Translations under genes and position numbers: made by a program
Notes under the pieces: generated by a model
The model's input: the letters and a program-made list of their open reading frames with translations, nothing else
The model's database searches: none
What the model was told of the DNA's origin: nothing
Assembly: GCA_963662155.1 (NCBI GenBank)
Contig: OY759267.1
Coordinates: 31,414,976-31,478,975, forward strand
DNA: 64,000 nucleotides
Reading direction: 5' to 3'
DNA from: Lamellibrachia columna
Taxonomy: Eukaryota; Annelida; Polychaeta; Sabellida; Siboglinidae
Part shown: piece after piece, positions 43,911 through 55,000 of the stretch
How the letters are laid out: the number at the start of each line of letters is the position of its first letter
Numbering within the stretch: the stretch's first letter is position 1

Positions 43911-44296
43911 CTCTGTTGTCGAATATGTCGGCCACGCGTTTCTGGGACGTCTGTTTCTTGCGGCGTCTCTTTACTGCAGTGACGGTCGGCCTTGCGGCCG
44001 CTCGTTTTATACGTTTACCAGGGGGGGTTCCGAATACTGCTGAGCACGGCATCGGTGACGCGTCGTTTGGCAGCCTTTTTTATGTTCTGTCCCGATAAGA
44101 CGTCGTCGGCTATGCGAACGCCGGTCTTCAACGCTCCCTTGCCCAACGCCACGGCACCTCTCTTGAAGAGCGGCATGACGCTGCGCAACAGACTGCCGAA
44201 CAGACTGCCCAGTCCGTGACCTCGCTGGTATTGCGCACCGGCGAAGTAGGGCAGCGAACCGCCAGCCTGGCGTGCGTAATAATCGTTGTAATTCAT
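43894..44296 (-). pseudogene. pVI/pX-like basic membrane-active protein, frame broken at a G7 run
   Basis: The open frame 44015-44296 (93 codons) begins with an aromatic/Gly N-terminus, then an amphipathic segment GLGSLFGSLLRSVMPLFKRG and GAVALGKGALKTGVRIADDV, the pattern of adenovirus pVI-like or Polinton minor core proteins (membrane-lytic helix plus basic tail). At the G7 homopolymer 44021-44027 the frame runs to an early stop. A Lys/Arg-rich frame of about 40 codons continues in a different phase to 43894, overlapping the MCP start by 17 nt. The break is therefore either a true indel or a homopolymer sequencing error. The start codon overlaps the penton stop (TGATG). Confidence 0.75.
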
Positions 44297-45117
44297 CAGA
44301 ACAGTCTGGACCTGCGTCGACGAAAATGAAGCGTCACCGTCACTCTACCGTATTCGAATGGCACGCGCCGACCCATGTCGTCCCTTATATCCACCTCGAT
44401 CGAATCGAAGTGCGAGTACAACAGAGGCACGTAGTGCACGTTAGTGAAACGAGCGGACACCCTGTCACCGTTACGTCCGCGAATCGGAAGGGGTCGCAAC
44501 AGAGGTGCGAGAGTGTTACCCACTATGCGAGACTCCACGATGTTCGTGTAGACGTATAGGGTGTCGAACCCCTGTGTCAAGTTCACCACATCTTCGGCCT
44601 CGAAGTGGAAGGGATACGACGAGTCGGAAGGGCGGGAGTCCATGGTGGTGGAGGATGACGCCGTAGCCGAGTCGCTGGATACGGGTTTACGGAATCCTAA
44701 CATGGACGCCGTCGTGGGGTGCGGTATGGTGAACAGGGTGTTCGCTGTCATGTGTAACGTCATTTTCTGAGTGACGGAACTATAGCTCATTTGCGCCTGC
44801 GTAGTCGACGTCCTCAGAGTGTACAGTCCCTTGTTGACGTGATACATCAATGTTAACGGATCGTCGTAAAACCCACACGACAACTTCGTACGTCGGTACG
44901 TGTGCGGAGCATCGACCGGGTTGAGGAATAACCAGGCATCGTTCTCTGTGACGTTGTACCAAGTGTGCGGATACTGGACTTCAGCCAATCCACACTCCCA
45001 CTCGCCGGTAAGATCTATGCGTTGAGGTAAGTGCGTGACGTAATGGGTCAAGGTGTTGTCGGGGTGCATCTCCATGGAAGCGTTGCTGGGCAGCGTCATG
45101 TAGAAATCAGTCGCCAT
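44296..45117 (-). CDS. Polinton minor capsid protein (penton-like, single jelly-roll), 273 aa
   Basis: The family signature is at the N-terminus: FYMTLPSNASMEMHPDNTLT then YVTHLPQRIDLTGEWECGLA and EVQYPHTWYNV, found across Polinton/adintovirus penton homologues of invertebrates. The middle has a Ser/Thr-rich linker (about residues 147-166), followed by FDTLYVYTNIVESRIVGNTL and a C-terminal EYGRVTVTLHFRRR. Expected to form pentamers at capsid vertices. Intact frame. It overlaps both neighbours, by 11 nt upstream and 1 nt downstream. Confidence 0.82.
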   Translation of the reverse strand: MATDFYMTLPSNASMEMHPDNTLTHYVTHLPQRIDLTGEWECGLAEVQYPHTWYNVTENDAWLFLNPVDAPHTYRRTKLSCGFYDDPLTLMYHVNKGLYTLRTSTTQAQMSYSSVTQKMTLHMTANTLFTIPHPTTASMLGFRKPVSSDSATASSSTTMDSRPSDSSYPFHFEAEDVVNLTQGFDTLYVYTNIVESRIVGNTLAPLLRPLPIRGRNGDRVSARFTNVHYVPLLYSHFDSIEVDIRDDMGRRVPFEYGRVTVTLHFRRRRSRLF

Positions 45118-45421
45118 TGCGTCTCAACGTGGGATTGGGCAGTAGGTAACCCAACGAACTACTCAACAGAGCCGTCCACAGATTAGAATCGCCGCGACCT
45201 GTCGTCAGGTTGTAAATGCTGATCAGAATGACCGTGTACAGGACGACGACCTGACACAGAAACACGATCTCCTCTTTGGGACACGCGGTACCGAAAATAT
45301 GCCAGGGAGTGCTGTCTGGCTCGTTCGGTGCAGCGTCAGTACAATCCGCGTCCTGCTCCTCCTCGTCTATGGTGGTGAGGCAAGGCGGTGGTGGTGGTGG
45401 TGGTGTCGCGTCGTGTGTCAT
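45107..45421 (-). CDS. Polinton small membrane protein, 104 aa
   Basis: A Pro-rich start (P7 run from a GTG repeat), an acidic stretch (EEEQDADC), then a conserved Polinton-type core PWHIFGTACPKEEIVFLCQV leading into a predicted single transmembrane helix (VVLYTVILISIYNL), and a second hydrophobic segment LWTALLSSSLGYLLPNP. Small proteins of this type accompany the penton gene in Polintons; function unknown. Its ATG is only 30 bp from the first tandem-array unit, so any promoter for the block must lie in repeat DNA. Confidence 0.7.
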   Translation of the reverse strand: MTHDATPPPPPPPCLTTIDEEEQDADCTDAAPNEPDSTPWHIFGTACPKEEIVFLCQVVVLYTVILISIYNLTTGRGDSNLWTALLSSSLGYLLPNPTLRRNGD

Positions 45422-46186
45422 GTCCCGAATGCAGTGTCGTCATGTGCGCGAAGAGCACACATCTATTGGGAGTTGAGAAAATCCTGGACAGGCCCAGCTG
45501 TTATTTGATATGGCCTAGTGAGCTGACGTAACTGTTTCACATGGAAGGTGAGTTGTTTTTGAGGACTCCACTAAGTAGGTTATGTAATGTTATGCAATTC
45601 GACAAGTTGAGGTGTCTGGCTTTTCAGTAATCCACACTCAAAGGTGATATTTGGGTCTGTTTACATAGGTGTATTGTGGCACCAGGTAAAAAAATATTAT
45701 AACTTTCAGTTTGGAATAACAACTGGCTATATAGAATTTGATTACAGAACACATGCTGGACTATTCCAAAAATTGTGTTACAAGTTCATTCGAGTGAGCT
45801 GAAAAAGTGAGTGTATTCGAGTATCGTACTAGAATACAGACTGTCTCAAGCTGAAGTAGCTCATATATGTGTGTTCTGCCCACCACAGGTGGTGGTTCCT
45901 TGTGTATGTAAGCAACTCCAACAACTAGGTAGGACATAGATTTTTTGCATAAATGCATGATTTTCATTTACCTTTATCAACAGTCTAAATAAAAAAAAAT
46001 TCTGCACAGTTACCATTTTTATTTGGGGTAAGACCACAGTTGACCTTCCTGTTTACTGTTTCACACGAATGTAGGGCACGCGAAATTGTGAAATGTGAAC
46101 TTAATAAATTCATATTATGTGACATGAGTGCCTTTGAGCATGAATATTCACAGGTTTGTTTATATATAGTGCATTTTTTGGAGAGT

Positions 46187-46549
46187 TTAACTGGCGGAGG
46201 GATTTATGGGAATTGTTCTGCTATGGGCCACGTGGGCGCATGAATACACGTCGGAAACTGCCAGCAATCCTGAAGGAGTGGTTTGCACCACTCTGTCAAA
46301 GTCATCCTGGCTTAGCCGTGGCAACCAAACCCCACTGCTAACCCCATTGGGTTCATGTTGGATTGCTGCATCTGATGGTTTGTGGTAACAGTGGCCGGTC
46401 TTGAAGCCACCAATTTTCATCTTAATTCCACCAGCAGGTGGACATTTCTCCTCACTCTTTCTACTACTACTACTACTACTATCATGTGTTGTCTCCTCCA
46501 TTTTGAAATCCCAGGTAAATCCAAGTAAAATTACTAATGAAAGTGACAA
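46187..46549 (-). CDS. macrosatellite-unit ORF (representative), ~120 codons, possible exon
   Basis: Present in every unit (also at 47510, 48831, 50151, 51477, 52800, 54150, 56750, 58068 and 59397; truncated at 55487). It reads MSLSLVILLGFTWDFKMEE, a Ser run from (AGT)n, then KCPPAGGIKMKIGGFKTGHC, YHKPSDAAIQ, VWLPRLSQDDFDRVVQTTPS and GLLAVSDVYS. The DFDRVVQTTPSGLLAVSD part looks like genuine protein. A TTTGTCACTTTCATTAG acceptor just upstream and a GACGTGTATT donor-like site suggest an exon amplified from a longer gene. Variation between copies includes many replacements, so constraint is doubtful. No family is asserted. Confidence 0.35.
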   Translation of the reverse strand: MSLSLVILLGFTWDFKMEETTHDSSSSSSRKSEEKCPPAGGIKMKIGGFKTGHCYHKPSDAAIQHEPNGVSSGVWLPRLSQDDFDRVVQTTPSGLLAVSDVYSCAHVAHSRTIPINPSAS

Positions 46550-49500
46550 AACCGTTATCTGAATGCAAAGACGTCTAATCCACCTCGGAAACCAGATGAC
46601 AGTGACAGGAGACCAGTATATTAGGGGGGTGGGGACATCTTCAAACTAGTGCAGCCTCCCTCTGATAAGTTACATCAAAGCAGAACAAGTCACATTATAA
46701 TATAATTACTTAGCAGTCAACTTTTGTTTATTTCAGTTAATTAGACACAGTCACCTTTACTCAAGTCCATGTGAAGAGCACACATCTATTGGGAGTTGAG
46801 AAAATCCTGGACAGGCCCAGCTGTTATTTGATATGGCCTAGTGAGCTGACGTAACTGTTTCACATGGAAGGTGAGTTGTTTTTGAGGACTCCACTAAGTA
46901 GGTTATATAATGTTATGCAATTCGACAAGTTGAGGTGTCTGGCTTTTCAGTAATCCACACTCAAAGGTGATATTTGGGTCTGTTTACATAGGTGTATTGT
47001 GGCACCAGGTAAAAAATTATTATAACTTTCAGTATGGAATAACAACTGGCTATATAGAATTTGATTACAGAACACATGCTGGACTATTCCAAAAAATATG
47101 TTACAAGTTCATTCGAGCGAGCTGAAAAAGTGAGTGTATTCGAGTATCGTACTAGAATACAGACTGTCTCAAGCTGAAGTAGCTCATATATGTGTGTTCT
47201 GCCCACCACAGGTGGTGGTTCCTTGTGTATGTAAGCAACTCCAACAACTAAGTAGGACATAGATTTTTTGCAAGAATGCATGATTTTCATTTACCTTTAT
47301 CAACAGTCTAAATTAAAAAAAATTCTGCACAGTTACCATTTTTATTTGGGGTAAGACCACAGTTGACCTTCCTGTTTACTGTTTCACACGAATGTAGGGC
47401 ACGCGAAATTGTGAAATGTGAACTTAATAAATTCATATTATGTGACATGAGTGCCTTTGAGCATGAATATTCACAGGTTTGTTTATATATAGTGCATTTT
47501 TTGGAGAGTTTAACTGGCGGAGGGATTTATGGGAATTGTTCTGCTATGGGCCACGTGGGCGCATGAATACACGTCGGAAACTGCCAGCAATCCTGAAGGA
47601 GTGATTTGCACCACTCTGTCAAAGTCATCCTGGCTTAGCCGTGGCAACCAAACCCCACTGCTAACCCCACTGGGTTCATGTTGGATTGCTGCATCTGATG
47701 GTTTGTGGTAACAGTGGCCGGTCTTGAAGCCACCAATTTTCAGCTTAATTCCACCAGCAGGTGGACATTTCTCCTCACTCTTTCTACTACTACTACTACT
47801 ATCATGTGTTGTCTCCTCCATTTTGAAATCCCAGGTAAATCGAAGTAAAATTACTAATGAAAGTGACAAAACCGTTATCTGAATGCAAAGACGTCTAATC
47901 CACTTCGGAAACCAGATGACAGTGACAGGAGACCAGTATATTAAGGGGGTGGGGACATCTTCAAACTAGTGCAGCCTCCCTCTGATAAGTTACATCAAAG
48001 CAGAACAAGTCACATTATAATATAATTACTTAGCAGTCAACTTTTGTTTATTTCAGTTAATTAGACACAGTCACCTTTACTCAAGTCCATGTGAAGAGCA
48101 CACATCTATTGGGAGTTGAGAAAATCCTGGACAGGCCCAGCTGTTATTTGATATGGCCTAGTGAGCTGACGTAACTGTTTCACATGGAATGTGAGTTGTT
48201 TTTGAGGACTCCACTAAGTAGGTTATGTAATGTTATGCAATTCGACAAGTTGAGGTGTCTGGCTTTTCAGTAATCCACACTCAAAGGTGATATTTGGGTC
48301 TGTTTACATAGGTGTATTGTGGTACCAGGTAAAAAATTATTATAACTTTCAGTATGGAATAACAACTGGCTATATAGAATTTGATTACAGAACACATGCT
48401 GGACTATTCCAAAAATTATGTTACAAGTTCATTCGAGAGAGCTGAAAAAGTGAGTGTATTCGAGTATCGTACTAGAATACAGACTGTCTCAAGCTGAAGT
48501 AGCTCATATATGTGTGTTCTGCCCACCACAGGTGGTGGTTCCTTGTGAATGTAAGCAACTCCAACAACTAGGTAGGACATAGATTTTTTTGCATGAATGC
48601 ATGATTTTCATTTACCTTTATCAACAGTATAAATTAAAAACAATTCTGCACAGTTACCATTTTTATTTGGGGTAAGACCACAGTTGACCTTCCTGTTTAC
48701 TGTTTCACACGAATGTAGGGCACGCGAAATTGTGAAATGTGAACTTAATAAATTCATATTATGTGACATGAGTGCCTTTGAGCATGAATATTCACAGGTT
48801 TGTTTATATATAGTGCATTTTTTGGAGAGTTTAACTGGCGGAGGGATTTATGGGAATTGTTCTGCTATGGGCCACGTGGGCGCATGAATACACGTCGGAA
48901 ACTGCCAGCAATCCTGAAGGAGTGGTTTGCACAACTCTGTCAAAGTCATCCTGGTTTAGCCGTGGCAACCAAACCCCACTGCTAACCCCACAGGGTTCAT
49001 GTTGGATTGCTGCATCTGATGGTTTGTGGTAACATTGGCCGGTCTTGAAGCCACCAATTTTCATCTTAATTCCACCAGCAGGTGGACATTTCTCCTCACT
49101 CTTTCTACTACTACTACTACTATCATGTGTTGTCTCCTCCATTTTGAAATCCCAGGTAAATCCAAGTAAAATTACTAATGAAAGTGACAAAACCGTTATC
49201 TGAATGCAAAGACGTCTAATCCACCTCGGAAACCAGATGACAGTGACAGGAGACCAGTATATTAGGGGGGTGGGGACATCTTCAAACTAGTGCAGCCTCC
49301 CTCTGATAAGTTACATCAAAGCAGAACAAGTCACATTATAATATAATTACTTAGTAGTCAACTTTTGTTTATTTCAGTTAATTAGACACAGTCACCTTTA
49401 CTCAAGTCCATGTGAAGAGCACACATCTATTGGGAGTTGAGAAAATCCTGGACAGGCCCAGCTGTTATTTGATATGGCCTAGTGAGCTGACGTAACTGTT

Positions 49501-52063
49501 TCACATGGAAGGTGAGTTGTTTTTGAGGACTCCACTAAGTAGGTTATGTAATGTTATGCAATTCGACAAGTTGAGGTGTCTGGCTTTTCAGTAATCCACA
49601 CTCAAAGGTGATATTTGGGTCTGTTTACATAGGTGTATTGTGGCACCAGGTAAAAAAATATTATAACTTTCAGTTTGGAATAACAACTGGCTATATAGAA
49701 TTTGATTACAGAACACATGCTGGACTATTCCAAAAATTATGTTACAAGTTCATTCGAGTGAGCTGAAAAAGTGAGTGTATTCGAGTATCGTACTAGAATA
49801 CAGACTGTCTCAAGCTGAAGTAGCTCATATATGTGTGTTCTGCCCACCACAGGTGGTGGTTCCTTGTGTATGTAAGCAACTCCAACAACTAGGTAGGACA
49901 TAGATTTTTTGCATGAATGCATGATTTTCATTTACCTTTATCAACAGTCTAAATAAAAAAAAATTCTGCACAGTTACCATTTTTATTTGGGGTAAGACCA
50001 CAGTTGACCTTCCTGTTTACTGTTTCACACGAATGTAGGGCACGCGAAATTGTGAAATGTGAACTTAATAAATTCATATTATGTGACATGAGTGCCTTTG
50101 AGCAAGAATATTCACAGGTTTGTTAATATATAGTGCATTTTTTGGAGAGTTTAACTGGCGGAGGGATTTATGGGAATTGTTCTGCTATGGGCCACGTGGG
50201 CGCATGAATACACGTCGGAAACTGCCAGCAATCCTGAAGGAGTGGTTTGCACCACTCTGTCAAAGTCATCCTGGCTTAGCCGTGGCAACCAAACCCCACT
50301 GCTAACCCCACTGGGTTCATGTTGGATTGCTGCATCTGATGGTTTGTGGTAACAGTGGCCGGTCTTGAAGCCACCAATTTTCATCTTAATTCCACCAGCA
50401 GGTGGACATTTCTCCTCACTCTTTCTACTACTACTACTACTACTATCATGTGTTGTCTCCTCCATTTTGAAATCCCAGGTAAATCCAAGTGAAATTACTA
50501 ATGAAAGTGACAAAACCGTTATCTGAATGCAAAGACGTCTAATCCACCTCGGAAACCAGATGACAGTGACAGGAGACCAGTATATTAGGGGGGGGGTGGG
50601 GACATCTTCAAACTAGTGCAGCCTCCCTCTGATAAGTTACATCAAAGCAGAACAAGTCACATTATAACATAATTACTTAGCAGTCAACTTTTGTTTATTT
50701 CAGTTAATTAGACACAGTCACCTTTACTCAAGTCCATGTGAAGAGCACACATCTATTGGGAGTTGAGAAAATCCTGGACAGGCCCAGCTGTTATTTGATA
50801 TGGCCTAGTGAGCTGACGTAACTGTTTCACATGGAAGGTGAGTTGTTTTTGAGGACTCCACTAAGTAGGTTATGTAATGTTATGCAATTCGACAAGTTGA
50901 GGTGTCTGGCTTTTCAGTAATCCACACTCAAAGGTGATATTTGGGTCTGTTTACATAGGTGTATTGTGGCACCAGGTAAAAAATTATTATAACTTTCAGT
51001 ATGGAATAACAACTGGCTATATAGAATTTGATTACAGAACACATGCTGGACTATTCCAAAAAATATGTTACAAGTTCATTCGAGTGAGCTGAAAAAGTGA
51101 GTGTATTCGAGTATCGTACTAGAATACAGACTGTCTCAAGCTGAAGTAGCTCATATATGTGTGTTCTGCCCACCACAGGTGGTGGTTCCTTGTGTATGTA
51201 AGCAACTCCAACAACTAAGTAGGACATAGATTTTTTGCATGAATGCATGATTTTCATTTACCTTTATCAACAGTCTAAATTAAAAAAAATTCTGCACAGT
51301 TACCATTTTTATTTGGGGTAAGACCACAGTTGACCTTCCTGTTTACTGTTTCACACGAATGTAGGGCACGCGAAATTGTGAAATGTGAACTTAATAAATT
51401 CATATTATGTGACATGAGTGCCTTTGAGCATGAATATTCACAGGTTTGTTTATATATAGTGCATTTTTTGGAGAGTTTAACTGGCGGAGGGATTTATGGG
51501 AATTGTTCTGCTATGGGCCACGTGGGCGCATGAATACACGTCGGAAACTGCCAGCAATCCTGAAGGAGTGATTTCCACCACTCTGTCAAAGTCATCCTGG
51601 CTTAGCCGTGGCAACCAAACCCCACTGCTAACCCCACTGGGTTCATGTTGTATTGCTGCATCTGATGGTTTGTGGTAACAGTGGCCGGTCTTGAAGCCAC
51701 CAATTTTCAGCTTAATTCCACCAGCAGGTGGACATTTCTCCTCACTCTTTCTACTACTACTACTACTACTATCATGTGTTGTCTCCTCCATTTTGAAATC
51801 CCAGGTAAATCGAAGTAAAATTACTAATGAAAGTGACAAAACCGTTATCTGAAGGCAAAGCCGTCTAATCCACCTGAGAAACCAGATGACAGTGACAGGA
51901 GACCAGTATATTAGGGGGGTGGGGACATCTTCAAACTAGTGCAGCCTCCCTCTGATAAGTTACATCAAAGCAGAACAAGTCACATTATAATATAATTACT
52001 TAGCAGTCAACTTTTGTTTATTTCAGTTAATTAGACACAGTCACCTTTACTCAAGTCCATGTG

Positions 52064-55000
52064 AAGAGCACACATCTATTGGGAGTTGAGAAAATCCTGG
52101 ACAGGCCCAGCTGTTATCTGATATGGCCTAGTGAGCTGACGTAACTGTTTCACATGGAAAGTGAGTTGTTTTTGAGGACTCCACTAAGTAGGTTATGTAA
52201 TGTTATGCAATTCGACAAGTTGAGGTGTCTGTCTTTTCAGTAATCCACACTCAAAAGTGATATTTGGGTCTGTTTACATAGGTGTATTGTGGCTCCAGGT
52301 AAAAAATTATTATAACTTTCAGTATGGAATAACAACTGGCTATATAGAATTTGATTACAGAACACATGCTTGACTATTCCAAAAATTATGTTACAAGTTT
52401 ATTCGAGTGAGCTAAAAAAGTGAGTGTATTCGAGTATCGTACTAGAATACAGACTGTCTCAAGCTGAAGTAGCTCATATATGTGTGTTCTGCCCACCACA
52501 GGTGGTGGTTCCTTTTGTATGTAAGCAACTCCAACAACTAGGTAGGACATAGATTTTTTGCATGAATGCATGATTTTCATTTACCTTTATCAACAGTCTA
52601 AATAAAAAAAAATTCTGCACAGTTACCATTTTTATTTGGGGTAAGACCACAGTTGACCTTCCTGTTTACTGTTTCACACGAATGTAGGGCACGCGAAATT
52701 GTGAAATTTGAACTTAATAAATTCATATTATGTGACATGAGTGCCTTTGAGCATGAATATTTACAGGTTTGTTTATATATAGTGCATTTTTTTGAGAGTT
52801 TAACTGGCGGAGGGATTTATGGGAATTGTTCTGCTATGGGCCACGTGGGCGCATGAATACACGTCGGAAACTGCCAGCAATCCTGAAGGAGTGGTTTGCA
52901 CCACTCTGTCAAAGTCATCCTGCCTTAGCCGTGGCAACCAAACCCCACTGCTAACCCCACTGGGTTCATGTTGGATTGCTGAATCTGATGGTTTGTGGTA
53001 ACAGTGGCCGGTCTTGAAGCCACCAATTTTCATCTTAATTCCACCAGCAGGTGGACATTTCTCCTCACTCTTTCTACTACTACTACTACTACTACTACTA
53101 CTATCATGTGTTGGCTCCTCCATTTTGAAATCCCAGGTAAATCCAAGTAAAATTACTAATGAAAGTGACAAAACCGTTATCTGAATGCAAAGACGTCTAA
53201 TCCACCTCGGAAACCAGATGACAGTGACAGGAGACCAGTATATTAGGGGGGGTGGGGACATCTTCAAACTAGTGCAGCCTCCCTCTGATAAGTTACATCA
53301 AAGCAGAACAAGTCACATTATAATATAATTACTTAGCAGTCAACTTTTGTTTATTTCAGTTAATTTGACACAGTCACCTTTACTCAAGTCCATGTGAAGA
53401 GCACACATCTATTGGGAGTTGAGAAAATCCTGGACAGGCCCAGCTGTTATCTGATATGGCCTAGTGAGCTGACGTAACTGTTTCACATGGAAGGTGAGTT
53501 GTTTTTGAGGACTCCACTAAGTAGGTTATGTAATGTTATGCAATTCGACAAGTTGAGGTGTCTGGCTTTTCAGTAATCCACACTCAAAGGTGATATTTGG
53601 GTCTATTTACATAGGTGTATTTTGGCACCAGGTAAAACATTATTATAACTTTCTGTATGGAATAACAACTGGCTATATAGAATTTGATTACAGAACACAT
53701 GCTGGACTATTCCAAAAATTATGTTACAAGTTCATTCGAGTGAACTGAAAAAGTGAGTGTATTCGAGTATCGTACTAGAATACAGACCGTCTCAAGCTGA
53801 AGTAGCTCATATATGTGTGTTCTGCCCACCACAGGTGGTGGTTCATTGTGTATGTAAGCAACTCCAACAACTAGGTTGGACATAGATTTTTTGCATGAAT
53901 GCATGATTTTCATTTACCTTTATCAACAGTCTAAATTAAAAACAATTCTGCACAGTTACCATTTTTATTTGGGGTAAGACCACAGTTGACCTTCCTGTTT
54001 ACTGTTTCACACGAATGTAGGGCACGCGAAATTGTGAAATGTGAACTTAATAAATTAATATTATGTGACACGAGTGCCTTTGAGCATGAATATTCACAGG
54101 TTTGTTTATAGAAGCTATTGGCTGTGAAATAGTGCATTTTTTGGAGAGTTTAACTGGCGGAGGGATTTATGGGAATTTTTCTGCTATGGGCCACGTGGGC
54201 GCATGAATACACGTCGGAAACTGCCAGCAATCCTGAAGGAGTGGTTTGCACCACTCTGTCAAAGTCATCCTGGCTTAGCCGTGGCAACCAAACCCCATTG
54301 CTAACCCCACTAGGTTCATGTTGGATTGCTGCATCTGATGGTTTGTGGTAACAGTGGCCGGTCTTGAAGCCGCCAATTATCATCTTAATTCCACCAGCAG
54401 GTGGACATTTCTCCTCCCTCTTTCTACTACTACTACTACTATCATGTGTACTCTCCTCCATTTTGAAATCCCAGGTAAATCGAAGTAAAATTACTAATGA
54501 AAGTGACAAAACCGTTATCTGAAGGCAAAGCCGTCTAATCCACCTGAGAAACCAGATGACAGTGACAGGAGACCAGTATATTAGGGGGGTGGGGACATCT
54601 TCAAACTAGTGCAGCCTCCCTCTGATAAGTTACATCAAAGCAGAACAAGTCACATTATAATATAATTTCTTAGCAGTCAACTTTTGTTTATTTCAGTTAA
54701 TTAGACACAGTCACCTTTACTCAAGTCCATGTGAAGAGCACACATCTATTGGGAGTTGAGAAAATCCTGGACAGGCCCAGCTGTTATCTGATATGGCCTA
54801 GTGAGCTGACGTAACTGTTTCACATGGAAAGTGAGTTGTTTTTGAGGACTCCACTAAGTAGGTTATGTAATGTTATGCAATTCGACAAGTTGAGGTGTCT
54901 GTCTTTTCAGTAATCCACACTCAAAAGTGATATTTGGGTCTGTTTACATAGGTGTATTGTGGCTCCAGGTAAAAAATTATTATAACTTTCAGTATGGAAT

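Larger units (their letters stand above)
41735..45450 (-). mobile_element. Polinton/Maverick (adintovirus-like) capsid-module fragment
   Basis: Five head-to-tail minus-strand genes with virus-like packing: membrane protein 45107-45421, penton-like 44296-45117 (11-nt overlap), pVI/pX-like 44015-44296 (TGATG stop-start overlap), MCP 42594-43910, protease 42113-42592 (one-base gap). The block is clearly GC-richer than its flanks. Polintons are 15-20 kb and normally also carry protein-primed PolB, retroviral-type integrase and an FtsK/A32-like ATPase; none is present on either side. The 5' side is cut off exactly at the tandem array (45451). This is a partial endogenous copy, probably non-autonomous. 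Confidence 0.85.

Noticed and set aside
42723..43982. Plus-strand ORFs of 135 and 176 codons across the capsid block
   Set aside because: They are antisense to well-recognised capsid genes; GC3-rich coding DNA commonly leaves open antisense frames.
46040..46341. Plus-strand ORFs of 60-67 codons in each macrosatellite unit
   Set aside because: They overlap the more protein-like minus-strand frame or lack recognisable features; treated as shadows.
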